Shown here: positions 11,190 to 22,474 of the stretch, piece by piece | Position numbering within the stretch: position 1 is the first letter of the stretch | Layout: each line of letters opens with the position of its first letter | Assembly (NCBI GenBank): GCA_016647705.1 | Contig: CM028339.1 | Coordinates: forward strand, 19,700,303-19,764,302 | From: Eucommia ulmoides | Taxonomy: Eukaryota; Streptophyta; Magnoliopsida; Garryales; Eucommiaceae | DNA: 64,000 bases | Direction of reading: 5' to 3' | Program-made: the position numbers and the translations under genes | Notes under the pieces: generated by a model | Told to the model about the DNA's origin: nothing | Databases searched by the model: none | Seen by the model: only the letters and a program-made list of their open reading frames with translations

Positions 11190-11621
11190 TGATGTGGGAG
11201 AAATTCCCGCTTAGTCGGAATGCGAAAGAACGTAACTCCTAACTAACCAAACAACAAAGTGAAAAATCAAAAGGGCGTGAATCCCAACCTATGATCATAT
11301 AGTGGGAAATAACTAGGTCATTAAAGATAAACCCACTAACCTATGATCATAAAATTGGGGAAGACCAAGGGATCAAATGCAAAACAGTTGTGATGTACTA
11401 AGTCTATAAATAAGGAAAGGTATCACTTTATCTTTACATTCAATCCTTTGTCTAATACCCTAAAGCAAACTAACTTATTCTTATGTCGGAAGTTCTTTGG
11501 CCTATATCACACCGGTGTCCCCTTAGAGCTAATCAGTTTTGCACATTAAAGTTACAAGTTGCGAAAATCTGTGGCACGTGGCGGAACCGTTGCACGTGCG
11601 AGGGATTTTTTGGCAACATCA
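11190..11621 (+). repeat. 3' LTR of the small LTR element
   Basis: 432 bp, TGATGTGGGAG to GGCAACATCA, aligned end to end with 9487-9913. TATAAATA lies at 11405-11412. Confidence 0.85.
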
Positions 11622-11814
11622 ATTACGTCAAGCGCTTCAACCGAGAAGCCAATGGGTGCGACGAGCTCCCTAAAAGCATGGCATTGAACACCTTTGTTGA
11701 CGGGCTCCGGCATTAAAGGTTATCTTATGACCTTTGTTCGAATCTTGCCCCCACTCACGATCAGACTCTAGATTGCGGGGCCAGGTTTCATTCTACTAAC
11801 CTCCGTGTTGCAAC

Positions 11815-12452
11815 CAAAAGAGAGAGGGAAGCAATAAACTTAGCCGTAGTTCGAAGATTTGCCGCTAAAAACGCTTCGGGATCGTTTCTCATTCTTCGCA
11901 ACGTGTTTTTCTCCTTCGGAATTGGTTTAACACTCCCCCAAAACTCTCTCTAAAATATCCTAACCCTAAATGAGCTCTCTTGGCCAAATGGAAAAGGAGA
12001 GGAGAAAAAATAGGGAACAAACTATCTAAATAAATATCTAATTCTGGTGCAGAGTGACCACCATGGCGGTGGGCATGTCGGTTAAGTCACGGCCTTGGCG
12101 GTGGACTTAGTGGTAGAAGCAGGGACCTTTCTATGGTTTCACCACCGTGGCGGTGGATGTTTAGCAAGAATAAGACCCTTTTTCTGCATGTTGACCACCA
12201 CAGCGATAGTTTAGACGTCGTAACGGTGGGCTGCAAGTATGAATTTTGCCCTTATGCTTGTTTTTCCACCATTCTGCCACCGTTCTTGATCCGATTTGGT
12301 CGTTTATGATACATTTTATCCCTTTTCACCCCACACACTTGATTTATAACAAAAATAAAATAAAAATGTTTTAAAACATAATAATACGTAAGAAACATAC
12401 TCAAAAACTAATAAGTTCAGTTTAGAAATAGATAGGTAAATTACACCTATCA
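11815..12452 (-). mobile_element. Truncated LTR of the TR-GAG-like family
   Basis: The plus strand ends AAATTACACCTATCA, the family's LTR start in reverse. It contains AACTTAGCCG, the GAGCTCTCTTGGCC region and the CCATGGCGGTGGG-type palindrome cluster (12058-12260) seen in the other family LTRs. The U5 side is missing, so it is a fragment next to the broken gypsy gag. Confidence 0.75.
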
Positions 12453-12799
12453 GTTGGGTAAAAAATTTATAAAAAGTTTGAAGATTAAAAAATATTTTAT
12501 TTTTTAAAATAAAGATGTTAGTGTAAAAAAAACTTAAGGAATGTTTATGTATTTTAATTTTTAATTATTTTTAAATTATTAAGGTTAAAAAATTTATTAC
12601 AATTAAAATTTCAGGTTACGTTTGGATAAGAGATTTGATATATTTCTAGAACTTGTAAATGATAGGATTTCAAAATTCTTGATTTTAAAATTCTATTATT
12701 TACAATTTCTTGTTTAGATAATTATTTTAGATGAAGAATTTCATTATGTAATTTTATTATTTCCTTGGTTGGATAAGTACGTATTTGTACACAGAATTT
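12453..12799. other. AT-rich stretch with no recognised feature
   Basis: A/T-rich DNA with short repeated strings such as GGTTACGTTTGGATAAG. No ORF or element end was identified. Confidence 0.4.
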
Positions 12800-13475
12800 T
12801 GAATTTATTTTTCTTCTTTTTTTTATTGTTCTTTCTTCTTCACTTTCCTTTTGTCTAACGCCATCATCGCCATAATGCCACCACCATTCTTTTGATGCCA
12901 CCACCATCGTCGTCGCTGCCGTGGAAGAGACAATTAATCAGATAGTGAAATTAAGGGGTTTCACACCATGACAAAGAACCAAGCATGAGAATTTCTCCCA
13001 CGGCAGATATAGAGAGAGGGAAGAGAAAGTGTTCATTGCTATGTTTTCTTTGATTTTTCTTCAATAATTGATCGGAAAAGGAAGAAAAATTTATCAAAAA
13101 TAACATTTTTTTTTAAATGAGTTTTTTTTTTTTTTAAGTGGCTTGTTGGTGTTGAAAATGAGAGAGAAATTGCAGATCTAAAATGCAAAATCTCATATCT
13201 TTTTTTTCTTTTTTGTTCCCAATTTCATATCTGAAGTTTGTTAATCATTCACTGCTAGAAATTGATGAACAATACCTTGTTGGAGAAGTAGTGAATCGGC
13301 GAAGTACTGAAAGAAGGTCAGTGGTGGCAGTGATGGGGTCTGGAGGTACGGAGATGGTGGTGGCATCAAAAGAAGGTGGGTGGTACGATGGACTAGCCAT
13401 GGCAGCAACGACAATGGTAGTGGTGTCATCGGAAGGACAGTGAAGAAGAAAGAACAATGAAATAAAATAAATAAA
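12800..13475. repeat. Imperfect long inverted repeat (stem-loop)
   Basis: 12800-12915 (TTATTGTTCTTTCTTCTTCA, then CTTTTGATGCCACCACCAT) reappears reverse-complemented at about 13345-13475 (ATGGTGGTGGCATCAAAAG, then TGAAGAAGAAAGAACAATGA). The arms are imperfect and about 430 bp separate them. ORFs on both strands in the right arm arise from the CCACCAT-type repeats. It may be a decayed non-autonomous DNA transposon, but no ends were found. Confidence 0.55.
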
Positions 13476-14544
13476 AATAAAAAAGACAAAACAAAAGTAA
13501 TAAAAAATAAATAATAATAATAATAATAAATATAAATTTATAATTTGATCCTTAATTCTATTTAATTTAATAGTCAAATTAAATAGAAAGACTAATTAAA
13601 ATCGTGATTAAAGATACATAGTTAAAGTGAGACTTACAAACTTAATGCACCACATACAAAAAATTTGTTATACTTAGAGAGTTTAAAATGAAATTTATGA
13701 AATTGTTATTATACTTTACAATATTCATTTTACAAATTATAAATATAAATATGAAGGAAAATTCACTTATTGCCCATGAGTTGTTTCCATATTTCATATA
13801 GACCACTGTTTTTTGTCAAATTTCACATACCTCCATTCTTGTTACCATTGGGGGCATTTTGTTAGTGTTGATTAGGGGTATGCAGTGGGGCGGGTCAACC
13901 TACGAAACCAACCCAAACCGCCCAACACTGCCCGAAATGAGACCAGGATGCACAGACCTGCGCATTGCGCAGTGCGGACAGCCCCAACCAGCCCAATTTC
14001 AGAGCGGCTCTCAGGTTTGGGTGATGCATTTAGCGAGTTGACCAGCCTTCCCTAAAACGTCATCGTTTAAGGGCTGAATGTGAAGGTTGTTTAGGTTCAA
14101 ACGTTTAGATCTTCCCATTCCCTTTCTATCGGGACTAGAATTAGAGAACTTGCGATTTTCCTTTTTCTTCCACAAATCCGCAATCTAGGGGCTCATTACT
14201 TTCCTAAAAGTTTTTGATTTCCAATTTCGGTTATGGAAACAATGATCTACATCCTTTAAATTCTCCATCTATATAATACAATGGTGAAGACAAAGGCGAT
14301 TTCGATTTTGATTTCGAAGACAGAGAGCATAGCCTGGGACTGGGAGATTCCAATTTCGATTTCAATCCTATTATACACATTCCACTTCAATTTCGATTCA
14401 ATCCGATACACATTTGAGTTCGATTTAGATTTTTCTACATAGGTATGTATAATCTTTCGGTATTATGATTTTTTGTTTTTAATTTTTAGTTTTGATAGAG
14501 CAATTCCTACTAATATCTTGTTAAGATTCGAAAAACATTGAGCA

Positions 14545-14925
14545 TTGTTTCTGTTTCGTGAAATTTTGAACCTTATTTCTGTTTCCGTTTCTGTTTAATG
14601 TTTCTGTTTCGTGTTTCCTGTATCTGAACCTATATTTGTTTAATGTTTTTGTTTTTGTTTCATGTTTCATGTTTCTTCATAATCCAGATTCTGTTTCTTG
14701 ATTATGAACCTTGTTTTTGTTTCATGTTTCATGTTTCTGCTTCATGTTACTAAGAAATTTTGAACCTTGTTTCTATTTTTGTTTCATTTTTCATGCTTCT
14801 TCATAATCTAGATTCTATTTCTGGATTATGACCCTTGATTTTGTTTCATATTTGATGTTTCTATTTATGTTTCATGTTTCATGTTTCTTGCTTCTTCATA
14901 ATCCAGATTCTTAGTAAGCTGTTTA
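14545..14925 (+). repeat. TGTTTC-rich leader repeats in the hAT element
   Basis: Irregular copies of TGTTTC/ATGTTTC alternate with three or four copies of CTTCATAATCCAGATTCT at roughly 115-190 bp spacing. In the copies where GATTATG follows, CATAATC can pair with it. A similar TGTTTC-rich stretch lies downstream at 17400-17500. This is untranslated leader ahead of the transposase. Confidence 0.6.
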
Positions 14926-15055
14926 AGTTACAATTTATTTGAGTTACAATTCTCAGTAATTTATTTGAGTTGCAACCAATTTGTTTGAGTTGCATTGTTG
15001 TCATTCTATATTTATTTGTTATTTTGCTTATCTTGGTCTATATTTTCTTTTAGTG

Positions 15056-17290
15056 ATGGACACTATGGTAGCAGATGAAGCCGAATGGGAATAGTGATTT
15101 GAATAGGCAGCTTTCCCTTAAAAGTACAGTACATAAAATAAAAAAACACTGAAGTGTGGGCTCATTTTGATGATTTTGAAATACGGGTGAACCAAAAGCA
15201 TCATGCAAATATTGTAAAAAAAAAATATAGTGCTAATCCAAATCTTCATGGTATAAATAGTTTAAGAAATCATTTGCATAGTTGTCCTAAATATCCATAT
15301 AAAGAACAACTTAAGACACAAGCAACATTAGGTTTTAAACCTAAAACAAATTGGGAAGAAGGTGGTCAGCTTATTGCATTAAGTTTTAATCAAGAAGACG
15401 CTACAAAGGTTGTTGCAAAGATGATCATAATTGATGAATTACCTTTTAGATTTGTGAAAAATTATGGGTTTAGGAGGTTTTGTAATGCTTTGCAACTAAA
15501 ATGGTTAAATATTTCTCAGTACAAAATTGCTCGCGATATAATGAAGATTTTTTATGTAGAAAGAGAAAAGTTGAGAAAATTTTTTAAAGGTCTTAGGACA
15601 TGTTTGACTACAAACACATGGACATCTATCCTGAATTTAAATTATATGTGCTTGACGTGTCATTTCGTAGATAATGATTGGAAACTTGAGAAAAAAAATA
15701 TTAAATTTTTGCATTGTTGATGATCATAAGAGAGAGACTATTGGAAAAAAGATTGAGAAATGTTTGCTTGCATAAGGAATTGAAGGATTTTTCACTTTAA
15801 CAGTGGATAATGCTAGTTCAAATAATCTTACCATTAAAATTTTACAAAATGTGACAAAAAATTGGAAAGGTAGAATTTTAGGTCACCAGCTTTTACATAT
15901 GAGATGTTGTTCTCACATCCTAAATTTGATAGTGGTGGAAGGGTTAAAAGAATTAGATGATTTTATTCAAAGGGTTCATCAAGCAGTAAGATATGTTAAA
16001 TCTTCACCCAATCGACTTCAATCTTTCTTGAAATGTGTCAATATGTTGAAAATTGAGTTTAAGAGTCTTTTGTGCCTTGATGTGCCAACAAGGTGGAATT
16101 TCACCTACAAAATGTTAGAGTCTGTTGAAAAGTTTGAAAAGGCATTTGAAAGATTGGACGTTGAGGATCCTAGATTTTGTGCTTATTTTCTTGAAAAATA
16201 TATGAGTGATTTAACTGAATCTCTTCCGAATGATGATGATTGGGTAAGATGTCGCGTGTTTATTAAATTTTTGAAACGGTTTTATGAGGCAACGAAACAT
16301 TTCTCTGGTACTTTGTATGTTACATAGAACTCTTTTTTCGATGAGATTTTTATATTTCAAAGCGCTATTGATCGCTTAATCTTGAATCAAGATAATGGGA
16401 TTGCTAAAATGGAAATGAATATGAAATCAAAATTTGATAAGTACTGGAAAAATTGGGACAAGATTAATGTTATTGTGCATGTAGCTATTTTGTTGGATCC
16501 AAGAAAGAAGTTTTCATATCTCCAATTTTGTTTTTCAAAAATGTATACTATTGAGATTGCAAATTTATTGATTGACAATATGAAGCTTGCTATAAATCGA
16601 TTATATGAATGCTATTCTTATATGGAGTCAATTAGTACACATGTTGAAACTAGGGGTTGGAAAGACCCAAATGGGAGTGGGTGCAAGGATGTGACATCTA
16701 CGTCAATTATGGACTTAGATATTGTAGATGAAAATCCACATAAGTTAATTGCTTCCCAATTTGAGAGTTTTAAGGAAGAAAAAATAGATATGGAGGGCAA
16801 GTATGAGTTAGAAAAGTATATAAACAAATTACCTAAAAGGACTAAAGATGAAAATTTTGATATTTTGGATTAGTGGATGTTTAACTGTAGTACATATAAA
16901 AAGTTGGCTTTTGTTGCTCGTGATGTATTGGTTGTTCTCGTATCGGTTGTGGCATCAGAGTCTACGTTTAGTACTGGGGGGACGAATAGTGGATCTATTT
17001 CGTATTTCATTGTCCCCTCAAATGGTTGAGCGTCTTATTTGTGCACAAAATTGGTTGTTATCTTTAGTATCAATATCTCTTCGCAATATAATGAATGAGG
17101 TTGAGGAATTTAAAAAATATATCGAATCAGGTTTGTATTATTTAAGTTTTTTATTTTATATAATTCAATTTTTTATTGTTCATAATGTTGATATGAGATT
17201 TACTAATTATTTGATTTAATTTATGACAAGGTCTAGATCAATTGGCTTCAAGTTCAACAAGCAGCCAATCAAGCACCATTACAATTTGTT
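15056..17290 (+). pseudogene. hAT transposase, inactivated
   Basis: The gene probably begins at ATG 15056. A BED zinc-finger remnant is read at 15160-15290 (VWAHFDDFEI-like start, then SANPNLHG and SLRNHLHSC), but the first Cys pair is gone. The transposase core follows: IDELPFRFVKNYGFRRFC, TCLTTNTWTSI, VDNASSNNLTIK, CCSHILNL, VPTRWNFTYKML, KYWKNWDKINVI and ILLDPRKKF. The C-terminal dimerisation region (VASESTFSTGG, then SLSPQMVERLICAQNWL) is present near 16930-17060. Reading frames shift near 15700 (an A-run) and near 16975 (a G-run), and stops interrupt the frame near 15772, at 16325 and at 16871. An intron-like GT...AG interval lies at about 17131-17230. The protein would cut and paste hAT elements; this copy is non-functional. 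Confidence 0.85.
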
Positions 17291-17915
17291 GATGACGTGG
17301 ATCCATACTCTTTTCTTTTATATTTTATGTTTACTATATCAATTGTTTAGACTTGTTTAGATCTTAATCAGTGATGGGTTATATTAATTGTTTTAGTTCT
17401 GATCAGGGTGTTGTTTCATGTTTTTCGTTCTGTTTTTTGCTGTTTCATGTTTCTGCTTCTGTTTTTTGTTGTTTCTTGTTTTTGTTTCTATTTTTTGTGA
17501 GGAATGAAGTTTCTCAATTTTCATTTTCTAGTTATCCAGACCTATTTCATGTTTTAGTTTCCAGTCTCATTAAAAAAATTGGTTTGTTTCTGTTTTTTAG
17601 CCCATTTTTCAGTCTCTTGGTCGGTACATTAAATCTTGGTTTATTTCTTGCATCCTTTAAAGCAATAAAAATGTTATTAGCAATTCTATTTAAGCAATAT
17701 TTATTAGTCCAGCTCGAAACTAGCTAGTCTAAAACCGCACATTATTGTACGGTTCACGATATGAAGTAGCCAACCCACACACTCCAACCCACCCCAACCC
17801 ACACACTAATGGGTAGTCCACGGTTCAAAGTAGTCCAAGCCACATACTATCGATTTGGTCTGCGATTTCACCCCAAACAGCCTCAACCTGACTGCCGCAC
17901 ACCCCTAGTAGTGAT

Positions 17916-18240
17916 TGGGCGCCCATCTCTACAACTAAACAGAAGTGTTTAGAAGACTTGTGTAGCCCACCCATCTCTCCAATGATCATCTCATCTCCTT
18001 CTCTTCTCGCTCTTTTTCCATTCCTATCATATTTGACACAACATCCGGGTTTAAGAGACAGATGGAAGACCTTTGTTGTTGAGTTTTGTCCAGGTTCATT
18101 CCCGAAAGGTAAATATATTCTTGTTCATTCTTCTTTTTCTTCTTCTTCTTCTTCTTCCTCTTTTGATCGTTTTATTTCTTTTTCTCTGATTTTTTTCCTT
18201 TTCTCATTTGGATTGATGTACTAAAACCCTAATTTCAAAT
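17916..18240 (+). other. Exon-like ORF of unknown identity (17958-18224)
   Basis: An ORF contains HPGLRDRWKTFVVEFCPG followed by a GGTAAAT splice-donor-like string and a pyrimidine-rich intron-like tract with a (TTC)n microsatellite. The hydrophobic start and clean donor look like the first exon of a gene or of a captured fragment. I do not recognise the family. It ends near the left border of the next LTR element. Confidence 0.3.
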
Positions 18241-18413
18241 TCTAAATATTAGTATTTTAGTTAGTAATGGAACCTAAATACCTAAAATCTATTTTTTATT
18301 ACGTTAAAATCTATATTTTTACCCTTAATCTTAATTTAAGAAACTTTCCTACCCAATTGCAAGCTATGTTTTAGTTCTGCGCGTTAAAAAACAGACCGAA
18401 AACCCAATACACG

Positions 18414-19748
18414 TAGTAGCGGAATTTTATGTCGCTACTTTCACCGCAAGTGTACGGGTCAAGTTTTAGTATAATGGGAAGAGTAGGGGTTGTCGTTTCC
18501 ATAGTGATTCGATTACATTATCGTTAAGTACCGCGATTGTCATAACCGAATTTTATCTAGGCGACTCAAATGCAGTTTTTATAATAATTATAATCTACTA
18601 AACTATAATACTACTATGACGTTTAAGGGAATTTATTGTCTATGAATTAATTTTGTTCACTTAATCGTGTTCGATTCACTCTAGTTCACATTAACGGCAT
18701 TCAAATCTATCTAACAATTTATATATCAAAAACTCACTCGCTACCTCTCCCAAGTGTAAAGTGAATGAATATGTAACTTCGTGTCAACGTTGAAGTCCCC
18801 ATCGAGCGTCTATACGACACTTAGTCACATGAGTCTCACCCCAACCTCACGGATTGCATACTTTCTAATGCCTTCCCGGTCATTAGATCATCATGTTGTG
18901 TTTAAACCCTAGTCCAAATTCGGGGTTACCTCTCCCGAGTGTCAAATCTCATATTCTCAATATATCATAACAAGCATATAATAGTGGAAGAATGGTAAAT
19001 ACAATCGGATATACATGAATAACCATTAACGAAACATCGATTTATTCAAAACACGTTTTCATAAACAAATCGCTCCCTAGATAATATATGTTTAGTTATA
19101 CATGGCCATAACCCTAAATTCAACTAGAAACAATCTAAACATATACAAAACTATCAACCAAACTAAGAAATAAAGAGATAAACAAGGAGACTAACCGTTA
19201 TTTGAAGAACTGACAGTAAAACCGCTCCTAGATCGTTTCCTCTTCTTGGCATTGTGATCTTCTCTTCGTTGATAGGGTTTGGAGCTCCATTTTTAGTCCT
19301 AAAAACATGCTAAGTGTTTGGGGAGAAGAGGGGATTAAAGGGGATTTAAAAATATCTCAAAAATATCCCAAAATATCTAAAGGATCTGGTGCCGGACCGC
19401 TGCAGCGGTGGGAAGTCAGTAGGATTTCTGTTGGATGACCGCTGCAGTGGTGGGAATCATTGCTATAGCGGTGGTCAAGTAGAAACATTCTGATTGCACC
19501 TATAATTTAACCGCTGCGGTGGTGGGCTGCAGTTGTAGGATGGCCTTTTTTACTTGCTTTTTCCACCGCTCTTCCACCGACACCCAACTAATTTGCTCGT
19601 TTATAGACCGTTTTCATCCCTTTTCATCCCAAACACCTGATTTATAACCAAACAAATAAAAACGTATTAACACATATTACAATGCTATAAAAATACTAGA
19701 AAACTACCAAAATTGGCTTGGGAATAAATAAATAAATTACACCTATCA
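18414..19748 (-). repeat. 3' LTR of TR-GAG copy 1
   Basis: About 1335 bp, ending ATTACACCTATCA on the plus strand. It carries one copy of the roughly 200-bp unit around CTCCCAAGTGTAAAGTG and a cluster of CCGCTGCAGCGG-type palindromes at 19390-19520. Confidence 0.85.
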
Positions 19749-19770
19749 AATATAATACCCCCAAACTTAG
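19749..19770 (-). promoter_or_regulatory. Polypurine tract of TR-GAG copy 1
   Basis: On the minus strand AAGTTTGGGGGTATTATATT precedes the LTR start TGATAGG. Purine tracts here prime second-strand DNA synthesis. The gap of several bases before the LTR is slightly larger than usual. Confidence 0.55.
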
Positions 19771-20395
19771 AATTTTTCTAGCCCTCGAGCAAAACACTCA
19801 CACTAAAAATAAAAATAAAAAACACAACTAATTAACTAACACAAAAACTAAAAATGAATAAAAACACAAACAACAGAATGCGAGTTTTGAATTCAACTAT
19901 TCCGACCAAAATGTTTTCCCTCAACGGCCCCCAATCATATCAAGTTTAGGAGTAAAACGCACCATGTGGTGTTCTAGAATTTTGTAATTCATTAATGGTA
20001 AACATCATTCTAGATCCTGTATAAGTGTATGTGCGAAAACACAATAATACAACTATCCAACGACCAGATTGGATTATCTACCAACAAAACTCATGACTTA
20101 AACCGTAAAGGATTAGGATATCCATATGCCTGACTGAGGTCCACTCTCCACTAATATAGGCTCGGAAGTTCAAAAAGATCAATAGGATGTGGTTTGGTTT
20201 GAAACATTTGGCCAAGGGTATATCGGGAATATAAAACAGGTTAATGTTATTAACTTAATGATACCCAAAGCACAACGCTTGGCACACAATCACTCTCGAA
20301 CCCCAACATATTAATTCAAAACAACCCTAAACATGCATTTAAGAACTTCGTACTCACTTTTCAAAAGAAACGAAAATAAAAGGATATTTACATAT

Positions 20396-20441
20396 GTTTT
20401 TTTTTTTTTTTTTTTTAACATGAACCACACCCCCAAACTTA
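20396..20441 (-). promoter_or_regulatory. Second purine tract plus oligo(A) inside TR-GAG copy 1
   Basis: On the minus strand AAGTTTGGGGGTGTGGTTCA is followed by a run of about 20 A. The same pairing occurs in copy 2 (45470-45512) and copy 3 (52630-52686). It repeats the AAGTTTGGGGGT core of the terminal polypurine tract. Confidence 0.55.
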
Positions 20442-20763
20442 TTCGATTATTACAATTTCACTAGTGTGGTTAAAACAAAAGAAAAATGACAAGTGAGTAC
20501 TCGAATATCGAACCAACGAAAAGTTCGCCCAAAACCCAATCGCTCACTTCAAGTAGCATAAACGAATGCTAACTTGATTTCACTCAAATTGTGCCTTCGG
20601 TTTAGCGACTTAGGTTTGGAAAAGGTTTTATCGGCCAGGGTATTTGTTACGTGTTCAGAATTGAAATGGCTTATAGGCTTTGACTAGGTAACGAGGGACA
20701 AAATATATTGTATGGTAAGCTTCAAAGGCTCAAGTGATCAAATGAATGCCTAAATCATATCTC

Positions 20764-20795
20764 CTGAACTACCTCGCCTAGGATTTCGCCTCAAG
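20764..20795 (-). other. Conserved non-coding block of the TR-GAG family
   Basis: 29 bp starting CTGAACTACCTCGCCTAGGA is identical at 20764, at 56181 and, reverse-complemented, near 52283-52311, although these elements differ widely elsewhere. It lies between the gag-like gene and the second purine tract. Confidence 0.65.
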
Positions 20796-21144
20796 TTTCC
20801 CCCAATCAAATTCTAGAATCCCTTAAATTGTCATGAATTTAGCTAATGAATAATCGTCCTCAAATCAATTAGATAGCTATACATTGAGTCTACGTGCTCG
20901 TGAAAATTAGGATCTATAATAACTTTTACCAAAATGACATGCCAAGCACATTGAACACACATGAATGGGTGTTGCCCTTGACCTCAAAAAACAACCAGGG
21001 AATAATATCATCATCAGGTAATGACCCAGATGAACGCAAAAATCAGCACACAACAACAACAAACAAAAACATACTACACTAAACTAAACAAACATACATA
21101 ACAACAAATTAACTTAAACTACACAAGTAATTATATTAAACATA

Positions 21145-22335
21145 CTAAACATCTCCCCCAAATTTAAAATAGTCAGTGTCCACAATGTCCCAATCATCGA
21201 TCTCAACATTGGAAATATAGCATGCCAATGAAGGGGGTTTAGAACACGTACCTGGGAGACGAGACAATCTCGCCTCCAAATGAAGTCGGCGGTGAAGTTC
21301 TAATTTATTTGAGACTTGGGTTGCCTCCCAAGAAGCGCTTGATTTAACGTCCTCAGCTTGACACAGAGAATGGTTTATCAAATAATGAATTCCGCCATAG
21401 TATGTGTCATACAACACAACATATGGGTCTTGATTCTGGACGCCCTCAAGATTGGCGAGATTTGGCAATGACTGGCCCGAGCTCTCAACGTAACTCGTCT
21501 CTGGCTCATGTGTTTCGTTGGCCGGAATGAACAGTGCTGAAGGCGGTGAAAAACAAGTGAACCACATCGGATCCTCGTAGATGTGATCGCCTTAGATTGG
21601 TTGTGGCATCACAATGTAGATCTCAAATGATGAAGAATCATAATCGTCAATGCACACTTGGGTTCCCGTCTTATAAGAATCATCAACATCGCATGAACCC
21701 AAGTTCCACCCGCTTGCATTCGATTCCACATGGTGACTTTCACATTTGAATTTGACTTGTGTGTCTCTCAGTGCCACCACATCTGACTCAGCCTCAATGA
21801 AGCAAATGAGCTGACCAATTTGAGTCTCAAGAGACTTTACGGTCTTATCAATTTCAGCGCAGGTCGTCTCAATAGTGTCAAGACAAATCTCATGCTCATT
21901 GAGACGGTCATTCATCTCCCTCCAGAATGCTTGAGTCTCCTCTATGAATTCAGTAAACATTTCCTCCACGGTGGGGGAAGACTCCACATTTTGGTCCGGG
22001 GTATCAATCCATGGCGCCGAAATGGTGAAACTATCCCTCAAGCATTGGTAGCTTGTTGAATAATTCCAACTCCAAAAATCAAACTCGGCCATATCTTCCA
22101 ATAACCAATAGGCTTCATCCGCGGTTAGTTGGTCGAAAAAGATGGTACCGTTTCTTCTTTCCACCCAAATTCTGGTTGCGGCTAATAACCCATCGAGGAA
22201 GTTCAATAGTTGACACTCTCTCGAGAAACAATGATTTGGGAACCAGATGAGCAACTCCTTATATCTATTCCAAGTACAATAAAACGGCTTGGAATCCCGT
22301 TGAAAGAAATGCAAAAGCACTTGTTGATCTAACAT
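21145..22335 (-). pseudogene. Gag-like protein of TR-GAG copy 1, one in-frame stop
   Basis: The family start is taken as the Met at 22335 (MLDQQVLLHFFQRDSKPFYC), because the same start is seen in copies 2 and 3; the open frame extends upstream to 22374. The segment NHCFSRECQLLNFLDGLLAA followed by LTADEAYWLLEDMAEFDFW matches the gag domain of plant gypsy elements (pattern 'W....L...FydGL...t', 'T.deAy.LiE.mA.n...W'). A coiled coil follows, ending KSLETQIGQL, a hallmark string of Athila/Tat-type gag. A TAA at 21592-21594 interrupts the frame; the next ORF, 21145-21567, is in the same frame and continues to DPMW and DPYVVLYDTYYGG. Copy 3 reads through this point, so the stop is a mutation. No zinc knuckle is visible. 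Confidence 0.75.
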
Positions 22336-22448
22336 CTTCAAGTACCTTGCAAGACAAAACAAAACTACAAACAAAAATTATAAACAAAATAAATGCCTAA
22401 ATTAAAATCAAGTTACTTACTCACAATATCAACAACAATCTAAAAACC

Positions 22449-22470
22449 AATCCCAGGCGACAGCGCCAAA
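22449..22470 (-). promoter_or_regulatory. Primer-binding site of TR-GAG copy 1
   Basis: On the minus strand TTTGGCGCTGTCGCCTGGGA lies a few bases inside the 5' LTR. Copies 2 and 3 have TGGCGCCGTTGTCGGGGA-like and TAGTGCCATTGCCTGGGA strings here, as in Athila/Tat-type gypsy elements. Confidence 0.65.
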
Positions 22471-22474
22471 CACT

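Larger units (their letters stand above)
9487..11621 (+). mobile_element. Small non-autonomous LTR element (TRIM/LARD-like) with hairpin repeats
   Basis: Two direct LTRs (9487-9913 and 11190-11621) enclose about 1.3 kb without retrotransposon genes. The 5-bp ATTAC lies on both sides (9482-9486, 11622-11626). A primer-binding site follows the left LTR, and a purine stretch AGGTCAGGGAGACAAA precedes the right LTR. The interior is mostly a 69-bp tandem array. The element must have been mobilised by proteins of another element. The LTRs differ at many positions, so the insertion is not recent. Confidence 0.85.
8468..11780 (+). pseudogene. Ty3/gypsy gag gene, split by a small LTR element
   Basis: The likely start is ATG at 8468 (MSKAPRPHPSAPINEDNYPP). 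The retrotransposon gag domain is read at 9127-9486: SPFVEEVLTKISPRRFAHPQ, LYDETSDPIDHLSMFKSHM, RCKAFPITFLGA, then FLTCFNYS and ESGESLGDY. These match the plant gypsy pattern 'PF..eI....P..F..P....Y.G..DP..H...f...M'. After the insertion the frame resumes at 11627 as VKRFNREANGCDELPKSM and NTFVDGLRH. Removing the insert with one ATTAC copy joins GDY to VKRF. Gag forms the particle that packages element RNA. Stops at 9333 and elsewhere show decay. Nothing of protease or polymerase remains; an LTR fragment begins near 11815. Confidence 0.75.
13873..17907 (+). mobile_element. hAT (Ac-type) DNA transposon, complete but dead
   Basis: The left end is TAGGGGTATGCAGTGGGG and the right end reads ACACCCCTA, so the termini are inverted TAGGGGT(A/G)TGC. 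The 8-bp flanks GTGTTGAT (13865-13872) and GTAGTGAT (17908-17915) match at six positions, as an aged hAT target duplication would. Subterminal AACCCAACCCACC and CCGCCC strings are typical of the superfamily. A broken transposase gene lies inside. Length is 4035 bp. Confidence 0.85.

Noticed and set aside
13241..13577. 82- and 110-codon minus-strand ORFs
   Set aside because: They come from CCACCAT-type and A/T-rich repeats in an inverted-repeat arm, with no family resemblance.
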